From contig JAUWJS010000010.1 in the NCBI GenBank assembly GCA_030607575.1, forward strand, positions 1 to 33,324: a stretch of 33,324 nt of DNA, read 5' to 3'. The translations under genes and the position numbers were made by a program. Each line of letters opens with the position of its first letter. The stretch's first letter is position 1. Below the pieces are notes generated by a model. That model ran no database searches and had not been told where the DNA came from. It worked only from the letters and a program-made list of their open reading frames with translations. Shown here piece by piece: positions 6,823 to 15,362 of this stretch. Source of the DNA: Candidatus Heimdallarchaeota archaeon. GTDB taxonomy: Archaea > Asgardarchaeota > Heimdallarchaeia > Heimdallarchaeales > Heimdallarchaeaceae.

Positions 6823-7707
6823 ATGGAACAAGAAGTAGGTTTGCGTCAAAGTCTAATTAATGAAGTGAATTCAATAAGAAATTTATCATTGATTGTTACT
6901 TTTACAGGTCTAGTATTTCTTTCTACTTCTATATTCTTTATTGCCATACCAGCTTCAAATGGATTTTTCAACATAGGAGAAGCTTTTGTATATCTAGCAG
7001 CTTTAATCGGAGGACCTATTACCGGAGCTATTGCAGGTGGTTTAGGTGCTTCTATGGCTGATTTAGCTTTAGGGTATGGTATTTTTGCACCTGCAACTGC
7101 AATTTTAAAAGCTGCTGAGGGGTTTGCTGTAGGATTACTTTTTCATTATGGAAAAAAGATGAAGAAATGGTTGAAGTTCCTTTTCATTGGAATTATTTGT
7201 TCTTTCTTAATTGTTTTTTCAGCAATTTTTGTAAATCAAACATTTGAATTTGGTCTTTCGTTATATGGAGGTGAACCCACGTTTCTTATTGGGTTCTCAA
7301 GGCTGATAGAAACTAGTATTTTCCCAGTTGCTTTAGCTTTTTCTGGTGGTAGAACATTTATTATGGATATTCCAGGTTATGCTTTCTTGATTATTGCTCT
7401 CATTCTTTCTACTCTCATTGTTTTAGTTGTGATTTTTCTAAAAGAAAAAGGCGAAATGGCATTATCCTGTACTATAGGTGGAATGATTATTGTTTTAGGT
7501 TACTTCTTCTATGAAACAGTTGTTCTAAATTATCCCGTAGGAGGGGCTGCAGTTGAGATTCCATTTAATATTGCTCAAGTTATTCTTGGAGCAGCGATTG
7601 CCATACCTATTGTTTCTTATTTGAGGGAACTTGGAATAATACATTCTGAAAGAGATGTGGAATATTCGGACCTTGAAGAAGATCTGATAGAAACCAACGA
7701 GAATTAG
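6823..7707 (+). CDS. ECF transporter S component (substrate unknown)
   Basis: I chose the ATG at 6823 because GGTG lies eight bases upstream; the ORF track starts at a TTG nine codons earlier. The protein has 294 residues. FNIGEAFVYLAALIGGPITGAI and the following glycine-rich helix match S components that begin with a conserved NxGEA/NxGDA region, and the last third (PFNIAQVILGAAIAIPI) matches their final helices. Between them, residues of about 110-205 form extra membrane segments not found in the usual six-helix, roughly 180-200-residue S component. It binds the vitamin or other micronutrient. The genes for the ATPase and T component follow at once, making a dedicated rather than shared ECF system. 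Confidence 0.85.
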   Translation: MEQEVGLRQSLINEVNSIRNLSLIVTFTGLVFLSTSIFFIAIPASNGFFNIGEAFVYLAALIGGPITGAIAGGLGASMADLALGYGIFAPATAILKAAEGFAVGLLFHYGKKMKKWLKFLFIGIICSFLIVFSAIFVNQTFEFGLSLYGGEPTFLIGFSRLIETSIFPVALAFSGGRTFIMDIPGYAFLIIALILSTLIVLVVIFLKEKGEMALSCTIGGMIIVLGYFFYETVVLNYPVGGAAVEIPFNIAQVILGAAIAIPIVSYLRELGIIHSERDVEYSDLEEDLIETNEN

Positions 7708-7732
7708 AATTTTAATTTGAAGAGGAAATCTG

Positions 7733-9370
7733 ATGCTTAAGGTTAAAGATTTAACAGTAAAATATCCAACACAAAAAAAATATGCTCTTAAATCAGTAAA
7801 CTTTGAAGCACAAATAGGAGAATTCATTGTTGTAGCAGGTGCTAGTGGAAGTGGGAAAAGTACATTAGCTCAAGTCTTAATGACACTAATTCCTAATTTT
7901 ACACAAGCAGAAATTTCTGGTGATGTTTCATTCAATAATCTTTCATTTAACGAATTTACTAGAGAAAATCTAGTCAATACTTTAGGTTATGTACCTCAAT
8001 ATCCTAGTGACTTTACTACTTCATTACTTGTTGAAGAGGAAATTGTTTTTTTGTTAGAAAACCTTGCAGTAGATTCAGAAGAGATTTTATCTTCACTTAA
8101 TCAAGTATTGGAAGAATTAGGTATTAGTAAATTAAAGAGAAGACTAATCCCTGAATTAAGTTCTGGAGAATTGCAGAGAGTATTTTTAGCATCAGCTTTA
8201 GCTTTTACACCACCTATCATTATTCTGGATGAACCTATTGCTAGGATTGATCCTAAAACAGAGGTAAAACTTGTTGAACTGCTAAGAAATTTAGCTGATA
8301 AAGGTCATTTAGTAATAGCCTTTGAACACCGTCTCGATTATATTGCAACAAAAGCTAATAGGCTAATTATCTTGAAAAATGGGGAGATAGTTAGTGATGA
8401 GCACCCATCTAAAACTATAGAGATGTTAGAAGAGATTGATCCACCAGAACTGTCTCTGATAGATTCCGAAAATAGAGACAAGATACTTTCTCTTGAAGAT
8501 CAAATTGATTCGAAAAGAATAATATCAAGAATTAAGAAAGCAAATACTTCAGAGCTATTCAAGTTAGAAAACAAGAAACCAAGTGATACTGCCATTTCTT
8601 TGAATCATGTTAATTTTAGATATAACAATAAAAGTAACTGGATATTGAAAGATGTAAATCTTCAATTTAAGAAGGGAGAATCTATAGGATTGATGGGGAT
8701 AAATGGTTGCGGAAAATCTACATTATTGAAAGTTATTTTAGGAGTTGAAAAAGTAAAGGAAGGTGAAGTTTGGAGTAAAGGAAGAAGAATTAAGAATGTT
8801 AGAAAGGGAAAGAAAGATTCTATATATGTTCCTGAAAACGCGAAACTATTCCTAATTGGACCTACACCAGTACAAGATCTAGAAAGACAGCTTAGAAATG
8901 AAGAAGAAGTAGTGGAAATCTATAGCAAATTCAAAATGCAAAAGCTGATGAAAAGAAAGCTCTATCATTTGAGTGAAGGAGAAAGAAGACTTTTTGCTTT
9001 GATAAACTCATTTCATTTTCAAGAGGATTTTATTTTGTTGGATGAACCTACAATTGCTTTGGATAAAAAAGGTCGAACAATTCTACTTGAATTAGTTAAG
9101 ACAGCAACAGATAATGGAAACACAGTTATTCTTGCATCCAATGATCCCAGAATTGTAACTTCTTTGGATAGATTAATTGTTATTGAAAAGGGAAATATTT
9201 GTCTAGATGGACCTCCTCGAGAAGTTCTTTATAACTTAGAGAAACATACAAATTTGATACCTAATCAAACTGTAAGATTCATTCAAAAGCTCGAAAAAGA
9301 AACAGGTCTATCTCTTCCTAGAATTCTTAATCCTAAAGAATTCAACGTTTTACTTAAGGAGGCTGAATAG
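7733..9370 (+). CDS. ECF transporter fused double ATPase (EcfA1-EcfA2)
   Basis: The 545-residue protein has two ABC ATPase domains in tandem. Domain 1 has Walker A GASGSGKST (36-44), Q-loop Q89, signature LSSGE (142-146), Walker B ILDEP with E167, and switch H199. Domain 2 has Walker A GINGCGKST (322-330), signature LSEGE (413-417) and Walker B LLDEP with E438. Domain 2 carries Glu368 at the Q-loop position (YVPEN) and Asn470 in place of the switch His (LASND). One composite site may therefore be weakened, as in other asymmetric ABC pairs. It powers substrate release by the S and T components. GAGG lies seven bases before the ATG. The gene is co-transcribed with its neighbours. Confidence 0.92.
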   Translation: MLKVKDLTVKYPTQKKYALKSVNFEAQIGEFIVVAGASGSGKSTLAQVLMTLIPNFTQAEISGDVSFNNLSFNEFTRENLVNTLGYVPQYPSDFTTSLLVEEEIVFLLENLAVDSEEILSSLNQVLEELGISKLKRRLIPELSSGELQRVFLASALAFTPPIIILDEPIARIDPKTEVKLVELLRNLADKGHLVIAFEHRLDYIATKANRLIILKNGEIVSDEHPSKTIEMLEEIDPPELSLIDSENRDKILSLEDQIDSKRIISRIKKANTSELFKLENKKPSDTAISLNHVNFRYNNKSNWILKDVNLQFKKGESIGLMGINGCGKSTLLKVILGVEKVKEGEVWSKGRRIKNVRKGKKDSIYVPENAKLFLIGPTPVQDLERQLRNEEEVVEIYSKFKMQKLMKRKLYHLSEGERRLFALINSFHFQEDFILLDEPTIALDKKGRTILLELVKTATDNGNTVILASNDPRIVTSLDRLIVIEKGNICLDGPPREVLYNLEKHTNLIPNQTVRFIQKLEKETGLSLPRILNPKEFNVLLKEAE

Positions 9371-10096
9371 ATGTCCTTTATGTTAAAGAGAATTTATGAT
9401 GGTTTTTTGTATAAACCAGATAAACTACAAATTCACCCATTATTTGGAATTAGTATTGTATTCGTTCAATTTGGATTTTTAGTTCTTAACAAAAACTGGG
9501 TGTTAGCACTATTGTTAACATTCATCATTTTTGAAAATGTTATTTTTAAAAATATAAGAGGATCCTTGAGTATTTTGTGGGCTCTTTTACCAATTATAAT
9601 ACCTCTAGGAGGGTTAACTTATATCTTTGGAGGGTGGCTTCTCGTGTATCGTGTCTTAATGCGTTTACTTGTTGGAGGATTAGGTTTTTCCTTTTTCTTT
9701 TCTATTGTTAATCCTTCAGACTTGACAAGAAGTCTTGAAAAATTAAAAATCCCAACCAAAATTGCATTGATTCCATCTCTAGCTTTAATGATGATTCCAA
9801 GGATAGCTAAAGATGCTGAAGACACTTTTACCACTCTAAAAATTAGGGGTGAAATCAAAGGTATTTTTTTGAGATGGTTACCAAGAGTATTAGCAATCTT
9901 TATTGCTTCAGTAATCTATAGATCAGAATTCCTAGCACAGTCTTTATACTTCAAAGGTTTAGGGATACAGAAAAGAACACATTACAGGAAAATTCCTTTC
10001 AGGTGGGTTGACCTTTTTAGATTATTTATTTGGAGTAGCTTTATAGTTTGTTTTATTTTGTTCGATAGATATGATTTATTCTATTTCTTCGTTTAG
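9371..10096 (+). CDS. ECF transporter T component (EcfT)
   Basis: The 241-residue membrane protein has an N-terminal hydrophobic block, long amphipathic helices in the middle and a final transmembrane helix, typical of EcfT. The two coupling motifs, usually Ala-Arg-Gly, appear as KIRG and YFKG in the cytoplasmic helices near residues 157-160 and 192-195. These seat in the ATPase grooves. The ATG follows directly after the TAG of the ATPase gene, and AGGAGG lies eight bases upstream, so the genes are translationally coupled. It scaffolds the S component to the ATPase. The call is secure by context and motif. Confidence 0.88.
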   Translation: MSFMLKRIYDGFLYKPDKLQIHPLFGISIVFVQFGFLVLNKNWVLALLLTFIIFENVIFKNIRGSLSILWALLPIIIPLGGLTYIFGGWLLVYRVLMRLLVGGLGFSFFFSIVNPSDLTRSLEKLKIPTKIALIPSLALMMIPRIAKDAEDTFTTLKIRGEIKGIFLRWLPRVLAIFIASVIYRSEFLAQSLYFKGLGIQKRTHYRKIPFRWVDLFRLFIWSSFIVCFILFDRYDLFYFFV

Positions 10097-10171
10097 AAAA
10101 ACTTGAAATAATCGGGAGCATTAACTCATTTAGTAAGAAATTTAAATCTAACAAAATTAAAAAAATAAGAA

Positions 10172-10190
10172 AAGAGAATTTAGCTCTCTT
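10172..10190. terminator. Hairpin between convergent genes
   Basis: AAGAGA (10172-10177) pairs with TCTCTT (10185-10190). It overlaps the last codons of the minus-strand gene and follows the EcfT gene by about 75 bases, after an A-rich stretch. It could serve the plus-strand ECF operon. Confidence 0.3.
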
Positions 10191-12876
10191 GTTTGCTAAA
10201 CTCAACGATAGTTTTCTTTCGCTCAACTACATTATCATAAAAATTTTCGTGTTTCTTTATAAATATTTTAATTGCTTTATCATATGCTGAAATAGCGAAA
10301 TTACAGTTATCTTCTTTGTTTTCTTCATACGATAGCACATTATATACGTCACCTAAAATTGTTGTAGATACTGCGTATTCAAAAGGAAATTGTGCTTGGT
10401 TTCTTATTGTTAATGAATCATTTAGAACCAGTAATGCTTGTTTACAGTTGAATAACTTCTCTTGGGTTTCAGCTAGCAATCTATAAGCTACTCCAATATT
10501 GCTGTAAATCATCGCTCTTTCTATAGGCATCTGATCTATAGATCCAGTCCTAAGAGAGGCGTTATAAGATTCTATTGCAAATGTAGAATAAAACTCGTTT
10601 GCTTCTATTCCAGATAGTGTCTGATAAGCAATCCCTTGATTTACTAAAGTTATTGCATGTTCAAAAGGAAAGCTTGCTAAATCGCGTCCTTTAATTGCTT
10701 CTTTGTATGAGAATATTGCGAATTTACTATTTACTTCTTTTTCTTCTAGTTCAGCTAATGTTTGATAAGCTAAGCCAAGGTTATGATTTACCTGGCTATA
10801 TTCGAAAACAAACAAATCAGCTGAAAACACCTTTAAAGCCTCCTTATATGAAACAATTGCAAGTTTATAATTTTCAATTCTATTCTCAATTTCTGCAAGA
10901 CTTGAATAGAAGTTACCTAAATCATTTTGTGTTTTAGCAAACAGAAGTGGTGAGTTCTTTAACGTATATTTCTTTAGAGCTGCAGTATATGATCTAATTG
11001 CTAATTTGATGAATTTAGTTCTCCATTCAGCTAGAGAAAAATCTCCGATGAATGATTGAATATTCCAAAACTGAGAAGAATACAAACTATCTATGTTTCC
11101 TAAGAAATATGCTGCATTACCTATTTTCACTATTTCATCAGGAACGTTTTTGAATAAAGTAATCAACTTCTTGAAATTCGCTGGAATATTTGGTGCAAGG
11201 TTAGCTCCAAAACCTAGAGCTTCACGTAGATAAGTTTCTTCAACAGGTAATTCATAATTTGCCATTGCAAGCAATTTATCATTGTTTAAAGCACCTAACC
11301 ATTCTTTCCATAAATATCTTCCTCCTAGGAAAGATTCAGTTTTATATGCTGCTTTGATGTTCCATTCTTTTGGAACTTTCTCTATTTCAGCTTCAGAACT
11401 TGAATCTATCATTTCTTTGAGTAGAGCTTCCTCAGCTGAATAATTATCATAGTTTGTTTCAATAACAGTATCACCAATTTTTTGAATCAAGACCCCTCTT
11501 TTCTTCATTGCGTGTGCAGCAACAAGCTGGTAGTGACCACCATAAACAGCGAAATCTAAAATTTGATGGATTCTCTCATCTGCTGTGTGAAAAATATTTC
11601 GAACAGTTCTAACTGAAGTGTTTCGAGCATAAGCGATATCTATGAATGTAAGGTTGATTTCTTCCTTCAAATGCCAAACATACCACTGATTATCATTGAG
11701 AATAAGCGGGTAGGGATTTTCTAAACGCATATAACCATATTTCAGTAAGAAACGATAAGCTTGACCAAATTGAACTATATCTCCACCCATTATAAGATTA
11801 TCAATTGAGATAGGATCTTTCTCATCGAGCAATTCAATTTTGTTGAATTGGGTTCTTGGATTAATGGTAATTTTTAGCAAGGGTTTTTTCTCTTTCTCTT
11901 CCCAAAAATCTATTAGTTTTGCAGAATCAGTCTTATCAGCTAGAAACTCTTTAATGTGTTGAAAATTCTTTATTTCGAAAATTTCAACATCACCTGGTAT
12001 TGGAAGTAGATCTCGTTTGATTTTATCTCCTTCTTCCTTTATAGTATCACCTAATGTAGCTGATGCTAAGTTACGTGCATCATCTGGAACCTTTTCTAAA
12101 TGCGATTGAGAATCTTTCAGTGCTGTTCTAACTTGCTTTACAGACATTTGCGGTCTTTGCACTTGTTCTAAAACAGGTTTAAGACTAGCTTTTGCATCGC
12201 GAATTGTGGTTTTAAGATCCTTCTTAGATAAAGAATGACGTTTTTCTTCTGCAGATAACTTTGTTAACCCCTTCTTAGTATCAAGGATCTCTGTTTGTAA
12301 ATCTTGTTTTGATAGAACATGCTTTATTTGATCATCCGCTACAGGTCTTAAACTTGAAATAACATTTTTAATTGCTAGTTCTAAGTCTTGTTTTGATATC
12401 GAGTGCTTCTTATCACTATCGGAAACTGGACTAAAACTATTAAGGGCATCTTGAATTGCTGTTTCAAGGTCTTTCTTCAAAACACGTTTCTTATCAGTCT
12501 CTTCTGGAATCTCTGTTAAGCTGGCTTTTGCATCTTTAATCTCTGATTTCAAATCCTTTTTTATTAGAGCATGGCTCTTGTCTTCAGAAGAAACTGGAAT
12601 TAAATTATCTATAACATCATGAATTGCTGATTCAAGATCTTCCTTTAGAACTCGCTTATTACTTTGAACTTGATCTGATAAAGGCTTGAGTTTACCAATT
12701 GCATCCTTTATCGCTATTTCAAGATCCTCTTTTGTTGTTTCTTCTTTTTCTATTTTCTCAACTTTTTTCAATTTGGATTTTAATTCATCTCCTGATTTTT
12801 CCAGAAGCAAAGCTGTTGGAGACTTAGCTTTCTTATCACTAGATTTTTTAGAGCGTTTAGTTTTTTTCTTGGACAT
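10180..12876 (-). CDS. TPR protein with eight N-terminal 28-residue repeats and a central HTH-like segment
   Basis: The start is the ATG at 12876, because AGGTGA sits five bases upstream; the ORF track begins twelve codons earlier. The protein has 898 residues. A Lys/Ser-rich N-terminus is followed by eight tandem 28-residue repeats (about residues 48-271, consensus like K-x-D-L-x-x-A-I-x-D-A-x-x-x-L-x-P-V). A unique region contains a helix-turn-helix-like stretch near 408-441 (FIDIAYARNTSVRTVRNIF). About five long TPR-like repeats of roughly 48 residues fill 620-888. TPRs mediate protein contacts. With no transmembrane segment it is probably a cytosolic scaffold. Its promoter carries the island's 40-bp element, so it likely works with the neighbouring GTPases and sensors. 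The exact role is unknown. Confidence 0.8.
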   Translation of the reverse strand: MSKKKTKRSKKSSDKKAKSPTALLLEKSGDELKSKLKKVEKIEKEETTKEDLEIAIKDAIGKLKPLSDQVQSNKRVLKEDLESAIHDVIDNLIPVSSEDKSHALIKKDLKSEIKDAKASLTEIPEETDKKRVLKKDLETAIQDALNSFSPVSDSDKKHSISKQDLELAIKNVISSLRPVADDQIKHVLSKQDLQTEILDTKKGLTKLSAEEKRHSLSKKDLKTTIRDAKASLKPVLEQVQRPQMSVKQVRTALKDSQSHLEKVPDDARNLASATLGDTIKEEGDKIKRDLLPIPGDVEIFEIKNFQHIKEFLADKTDSAKLIDFWEEKEKKPLLKITINPRTQFNKIELLDEKDPISIDNLIMGGDIVQFGQAYRFLLKYGYMRLENPYPLILNDNQWYVWHLKEEINLTFIDIAYARNTSVRTVRNIFHTADERIHQILDFAVYGGHYQLVAAHAMKKRGVLIQKIGDTVIETNYDNYSAEEALLKEMIDSSSEAEIEKVPKEWNIKAAYKTESFLGGRYLWKEWLGALNNDKLLAMANYELPVEETYLREALGFGANLAPNIPANFKKLITLFKNVPDEIVKIGNAAYFLGNIDSLYSSQFWNIQSFIGDFSLAEWRTKFIKLAIRSYTAALKKYTLKNSPLLFAKTQNDLGNFYSSLAEIENRIENYKLAIVSYKEALKVFSADLFVFEYSQVNHNLGLAYQTLAELEEKEVNSKFAIFSYKEAIKGRDLASFPFEHAITLVNQGIAYQTLSGIEANEFYSTFAIESYNASLRTGSIDQMPIERAMIYSNIGVAYRLLAETQEKLFNCKQALLVLNDSLTIRNQAQFPFEYAVSTTILGDVYNVLSYEENKEDNCNFAISAYDKAIKIFIKKHENFYDNVVERKKTIVEFSKQES
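12064..12735 (-). repeat. Eight tandem 84-bp units encoding 28-residue repeats
   Basis: Each unit encodes exactly 28 residues without insertion or deletion. Unit starts read TKEDLEIAI, VLKEDLESAI, LIKKDLKSEI, VLKKDLETAI, ISKQDLELAI, LSKQDLQTEI, LSKKDLKTTI and MSVKQVRTAL. Units 3 and 6 share a KDAK/LDTK-type middle, hinting at an older three-unit duplication. Confidence 0.85.
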
Positions 12877-12961
12877 ACAATTCACCTGTTTTTTTAAAGT
12901 GCCTTTATTCAAAGTTTTAATCTTCTAATTTTATTTATAATAATAATTGTTAATATAATTC

Positions 12962-13001
12962 TGAAAGAAAAGTGAAAAAACATGGAAAAATATGGCAAAA
13001 A
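12962..13001 (-). promoter_or_regulatory. Island element A, upstream of the TPR gene
   Basis: Read toward the gene on the minus strand, four consecutive 10-bp units are TTTTTGCCAT, ATTTTTCCAT, GTTTTTTCAC and TTTTCTTTCA. An AT-rich TATA-like region lies between it and the start at 12876. The same element occurs at 16306, 19401 and 20771 in the same orientation to the downstream gene. Confidence 0.75.
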
Positions 13002-13039
13002 CAACAATATCAGATTAGAATCTATGAGATTGAACATTT

Positions 13040-13978
13040 TTAGATCTTATACTCTTGAATTTCCTTATAGTTGCCATCCGATATCTTGAAAGTTTGTGTA
13101 ATAAAATCTACCAATTCTTCTCTAGAATCAGATTCTCTTTTCTCAAGATGGTTAAATATGATTTCAATCAGTCTTTGTGCTTCTATCTGAGAATCATCAG
13201 GTTCTGTAATTAGAGAAATGACGATTTCCCCCCTTTCTTGAAAAACAATTTGTCCATAATTTGAGACAATACTGGCAACTCTTTCCTCTCTTAGAGTATT
13301 ATTCTTATCATCATATACTTTAGCCAGCAAATCTAAAACAGAGATAAGATTGCTAGTTACATCAGAGAAATCCAAGAATAATTTGATGTTACCAAAAATG
13401 GATGATATTATCAACCCTTTAGGAGAGACTGTTTGTTCTTTAATATATTCCTGTATTTTTCTAGTAAACCATTCCATTGCGTTATCAACATTCATTGATG
13501 TCTTAACGCTAATTTCAAAAATCTGAAAGCTTATTTTTGGAAAATTACTGAGTTTTTGTAAATCTAGTACTTCAATAATCTCATCAAGCTCCATAGAATT
13601 CAAATCAGCTTTATTTGCAAGGAAAGCAAAAGCAATTCTACGATCTATTTCTAGATTATTAATAAGATACCAAAACCATTCTTTACCCTCCTCAGTTCGT
13701 TTTCTATTAGAAGCATCAAAAATAAAGAGAATCCCATAACTATTTGCAGCATAATTTAACCAAAATTGCCGCCTTAAAACCTTATGACCACCCACATCGA
13801 ATAGTTTCAGAAGAGTATCTCCAGCTCTAAATATTTCAAAGTTTACTCCAATTGTTGGAGAAGTATTGTCAACCCATTTCCCTTTAACCAATCTTAACGC
13901 TAAACTTGTTTTACCTGCTTGATCTAATCCTAGTAAAGTAACGGGAACTCCCTTCTTATCGAAATTTAAACTTGTCAT
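13040..13978 (-). CDS. Arf-like small GTPase with G3 Gln-to-His change and C-terminal longin-like domain
   Basis: The 312-residue protein has an Arf/Ras-type G domain at about 10-182: G1 GLDQAGKT (17-24), G2 Thr42 in PTIGVNF, G3 DVGGH (61-65), G4 NKAD (122-125) and G5 SVK (157-159). The catalytic Gln of the G3 box is His65, as in translational GTPases, so hydrolysis may be altered or partner-dependent. Residues 185-312 form an extension with a longin-like strand-strand-helix-strands-helix pattern. AGGTGA lies five bases before the ATG. It is the last gene of a three-gene operon, after a Gln-type GTPase and a PAS protein, and may form a functional pair with that GTPase. Confidence 0.88.
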   Translation of the reverse strand: MTSLNFDKKGVPVTLLGLDQAGKTSLALRLVKGKWVDNTSPTIGVNFEIFRAGDTLLKLFDVGGHKVLRRQFWLNYAANSYGILFIFDASNRKRTEEGKEWFWYLINNLEIDRRIAFAFLANKADLNSMELDEIIEVLDLQKLSNFPKISFQIFEISVKTSMNVDNAMEWFTRKIQEYIKEQTVSPKGLIISSIFGNIKLFLDFSDVTSNLISVLDLLAKVYDDKNNTLREERVASIVSNYGQIVFQERGEIVISLITEPDDSQIEAQRLIEIIFNHLEKRESDSREELVDFITQTFKISDGNYKEIQEYKI

Positions 13979-14025
13979 TTTTTCACCTTTTTCATTTTTT
14001 TAACTTTTTTTTATTTCATTAATCC

Positions 14026-15330
14026 TTATTCAACAAACACAATTTCTCTAAATTGTGCGAGTTCTTCTTTATTCATTCGATTTGGAAACTCAAATTTATT
14101 AATCAAATCCTTAAAACCTTTCTCTATTTTTTTATTTGGGAGTAGGAATTCTATCTTTCTGTCTGGCAGAATCACAGCTATAAGGTAATATTGTCTTCCT
14201 TTCATACGATGATCAAGTGGAATATCATCTTTTCCAAAGAATGCATAAATGATTGTTATATAATTATCCAATTTAGGTGCTGGAATAGGACCGAATACAC
14301 CAACTGGTTGCTTATTTCCTTGGGCAATACCTGTATAGCACATAGTAGAAAAATATTCGGGAGCGATTGGAATACTCCTTAAATCCTCCCGAACTAACTC
14401 ACCTCCAAAAGAAGCAAAACGGAAAAGAGCAACACCAATATTATCTTCATTAGCTATTGATATTCTGAGATTTTTAATTTCTGCTTCTTTCTTAAGATGG
14501 TAACTAGCATCATTTAAAGTAATAATGAAGTTCTTTCTATCACCTTCAGTTACTTGTGTAATGGTTACATGACATGGAAATTCAGATCCATCTTTCCTTC
14601 GGATTTGATAGATTAATCCATCCATTACGTTGCCTTCAAGTATAATAAATGAGAAATCTGGAAAAATGTTGTTGATAAGTGTTGAAGATGCATGTAATTC
14701 TTGTAAACTATATCCAATCATCATTTCAAACATCTGATTAGCAAAAAGAAACGTACCTTTTGAATCAATTGAAGCTATTCCTGAGGAGATACTCTGAAGG
14801 ATTTTTGTTGATTCTTTAGATTCGAGATTCCTCATCTTCTGATGATTTGCATTCTTCAAACTAATATGGATTACTGGTAGAATTTCTAGAACTTCATTTA
14901 TAATTTGTTGTGCTTCGAAAGGAGGTTGAATAAGAGGAATTTCTAATATGAATTCTAAAGAATTCCTTAAGACATACGGGCAATATATTGTTGGTATGTT
15001 TTTTCTTAATGATATTGATCTTTTTCTAAAGACTGGCTTAGTAATTGAATAAATTCTAGAAATGAGTTTTTCATTTAAAATTGCAATAGTTTCAGGTTTT
15101 TCAGAACTTCTATTATAAGCAATAATTCTATCTTCTATTTTATCAACAACATAAAAAGAACAATTTTCACAATTATAAATATCAAACAAAAAATTGAATA
15201 CTCCTTTTACTACATCTGAAATGGAAGAAACTTCTGTTAAAGTGTGAAAGAAACTTAAGAATGATCTAGTTTTGTTGTTAGGGCATTGTAGATTTTCTCG
15301 TTTGTGTTTGGTAATAGGAGCTGAGTTCAT
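14026..15330 (-). CDS. GAF-like/PAS sensor protein with C-terminal longin-like domain
   Basis: The ORF track starts at a GTG (15342), but that GTGATC is itself a good archaeal ribosome binding site six bases before the ATG at 15330, giving 434 residues. Roughly, residues 20-165 resemble a GAF domain with several cysteines (YNCENCSFYVVD, IYCPYV), and 175-290 form a PAS domain (GIASIDSKGTFLFANQMFEMMIGYS, then RRKDGSEFP). Residues 295-434 form a domain with GVALFRFASFGGELV, FGPIPAP and a strand-rich YITIIYAFFG segment that I read as longin-like. There is no kinase or HTH, so output is probably by protein contact. It lies between two Arf-like GTPase genes and is a strong candidate for linking sensing to them. 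Confidence 0.75.
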   Translation of the reverse strand: MNSAPITKHKRENLQCPNNKTRSFLSFFHTLTEVSSISDVVKGVFNFLFDIYNCENCSFYVVDKIEDRIIAYNRSSEKPETIAILNEKLISRIYSITKPVFRKRSISLRKNIPTIYCPYVLRNSLEFILEIPLIQPPFEAQQIINEVLEILPVIHISLKNANHQKMRNLESKESTKILQSISSGIASIDSKGTFLFANQMFEMMIGYSLQELHASSTLINNIFPDFSFIILEGNVMDGLIYQIRRKDGSEFPCHVTITQVTEGDRKNFIITLNDASYHLKKEAEIKNLRISIANEDNIGVALFRFASFGGELVREDLRSIPIAPEYFSTMCYTGIAQGNKQPVGVFGPIPAPKLDNYITIIYAFFGKDDIPLDHRMKGRQYYLIAVILPDRKIEFLLPNKKIEKGFKDLINKFEFPNRMNKEELAQFREIVFVE

Positions 15331-15362
15331 CAAAGCGATCACACTTTACATTCGTATTCGAT

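Noticed and set aside
13979-14025. T-rich stretch with TTTTTCACC and TTTTTCATT that resembles the island element
   Set aside because: It lies inside the operon between the PAS and GTPase genes. It explains itself as the AGGTGA ribosome binding site in A-rich DNA and does not align to the full 40-bp element.
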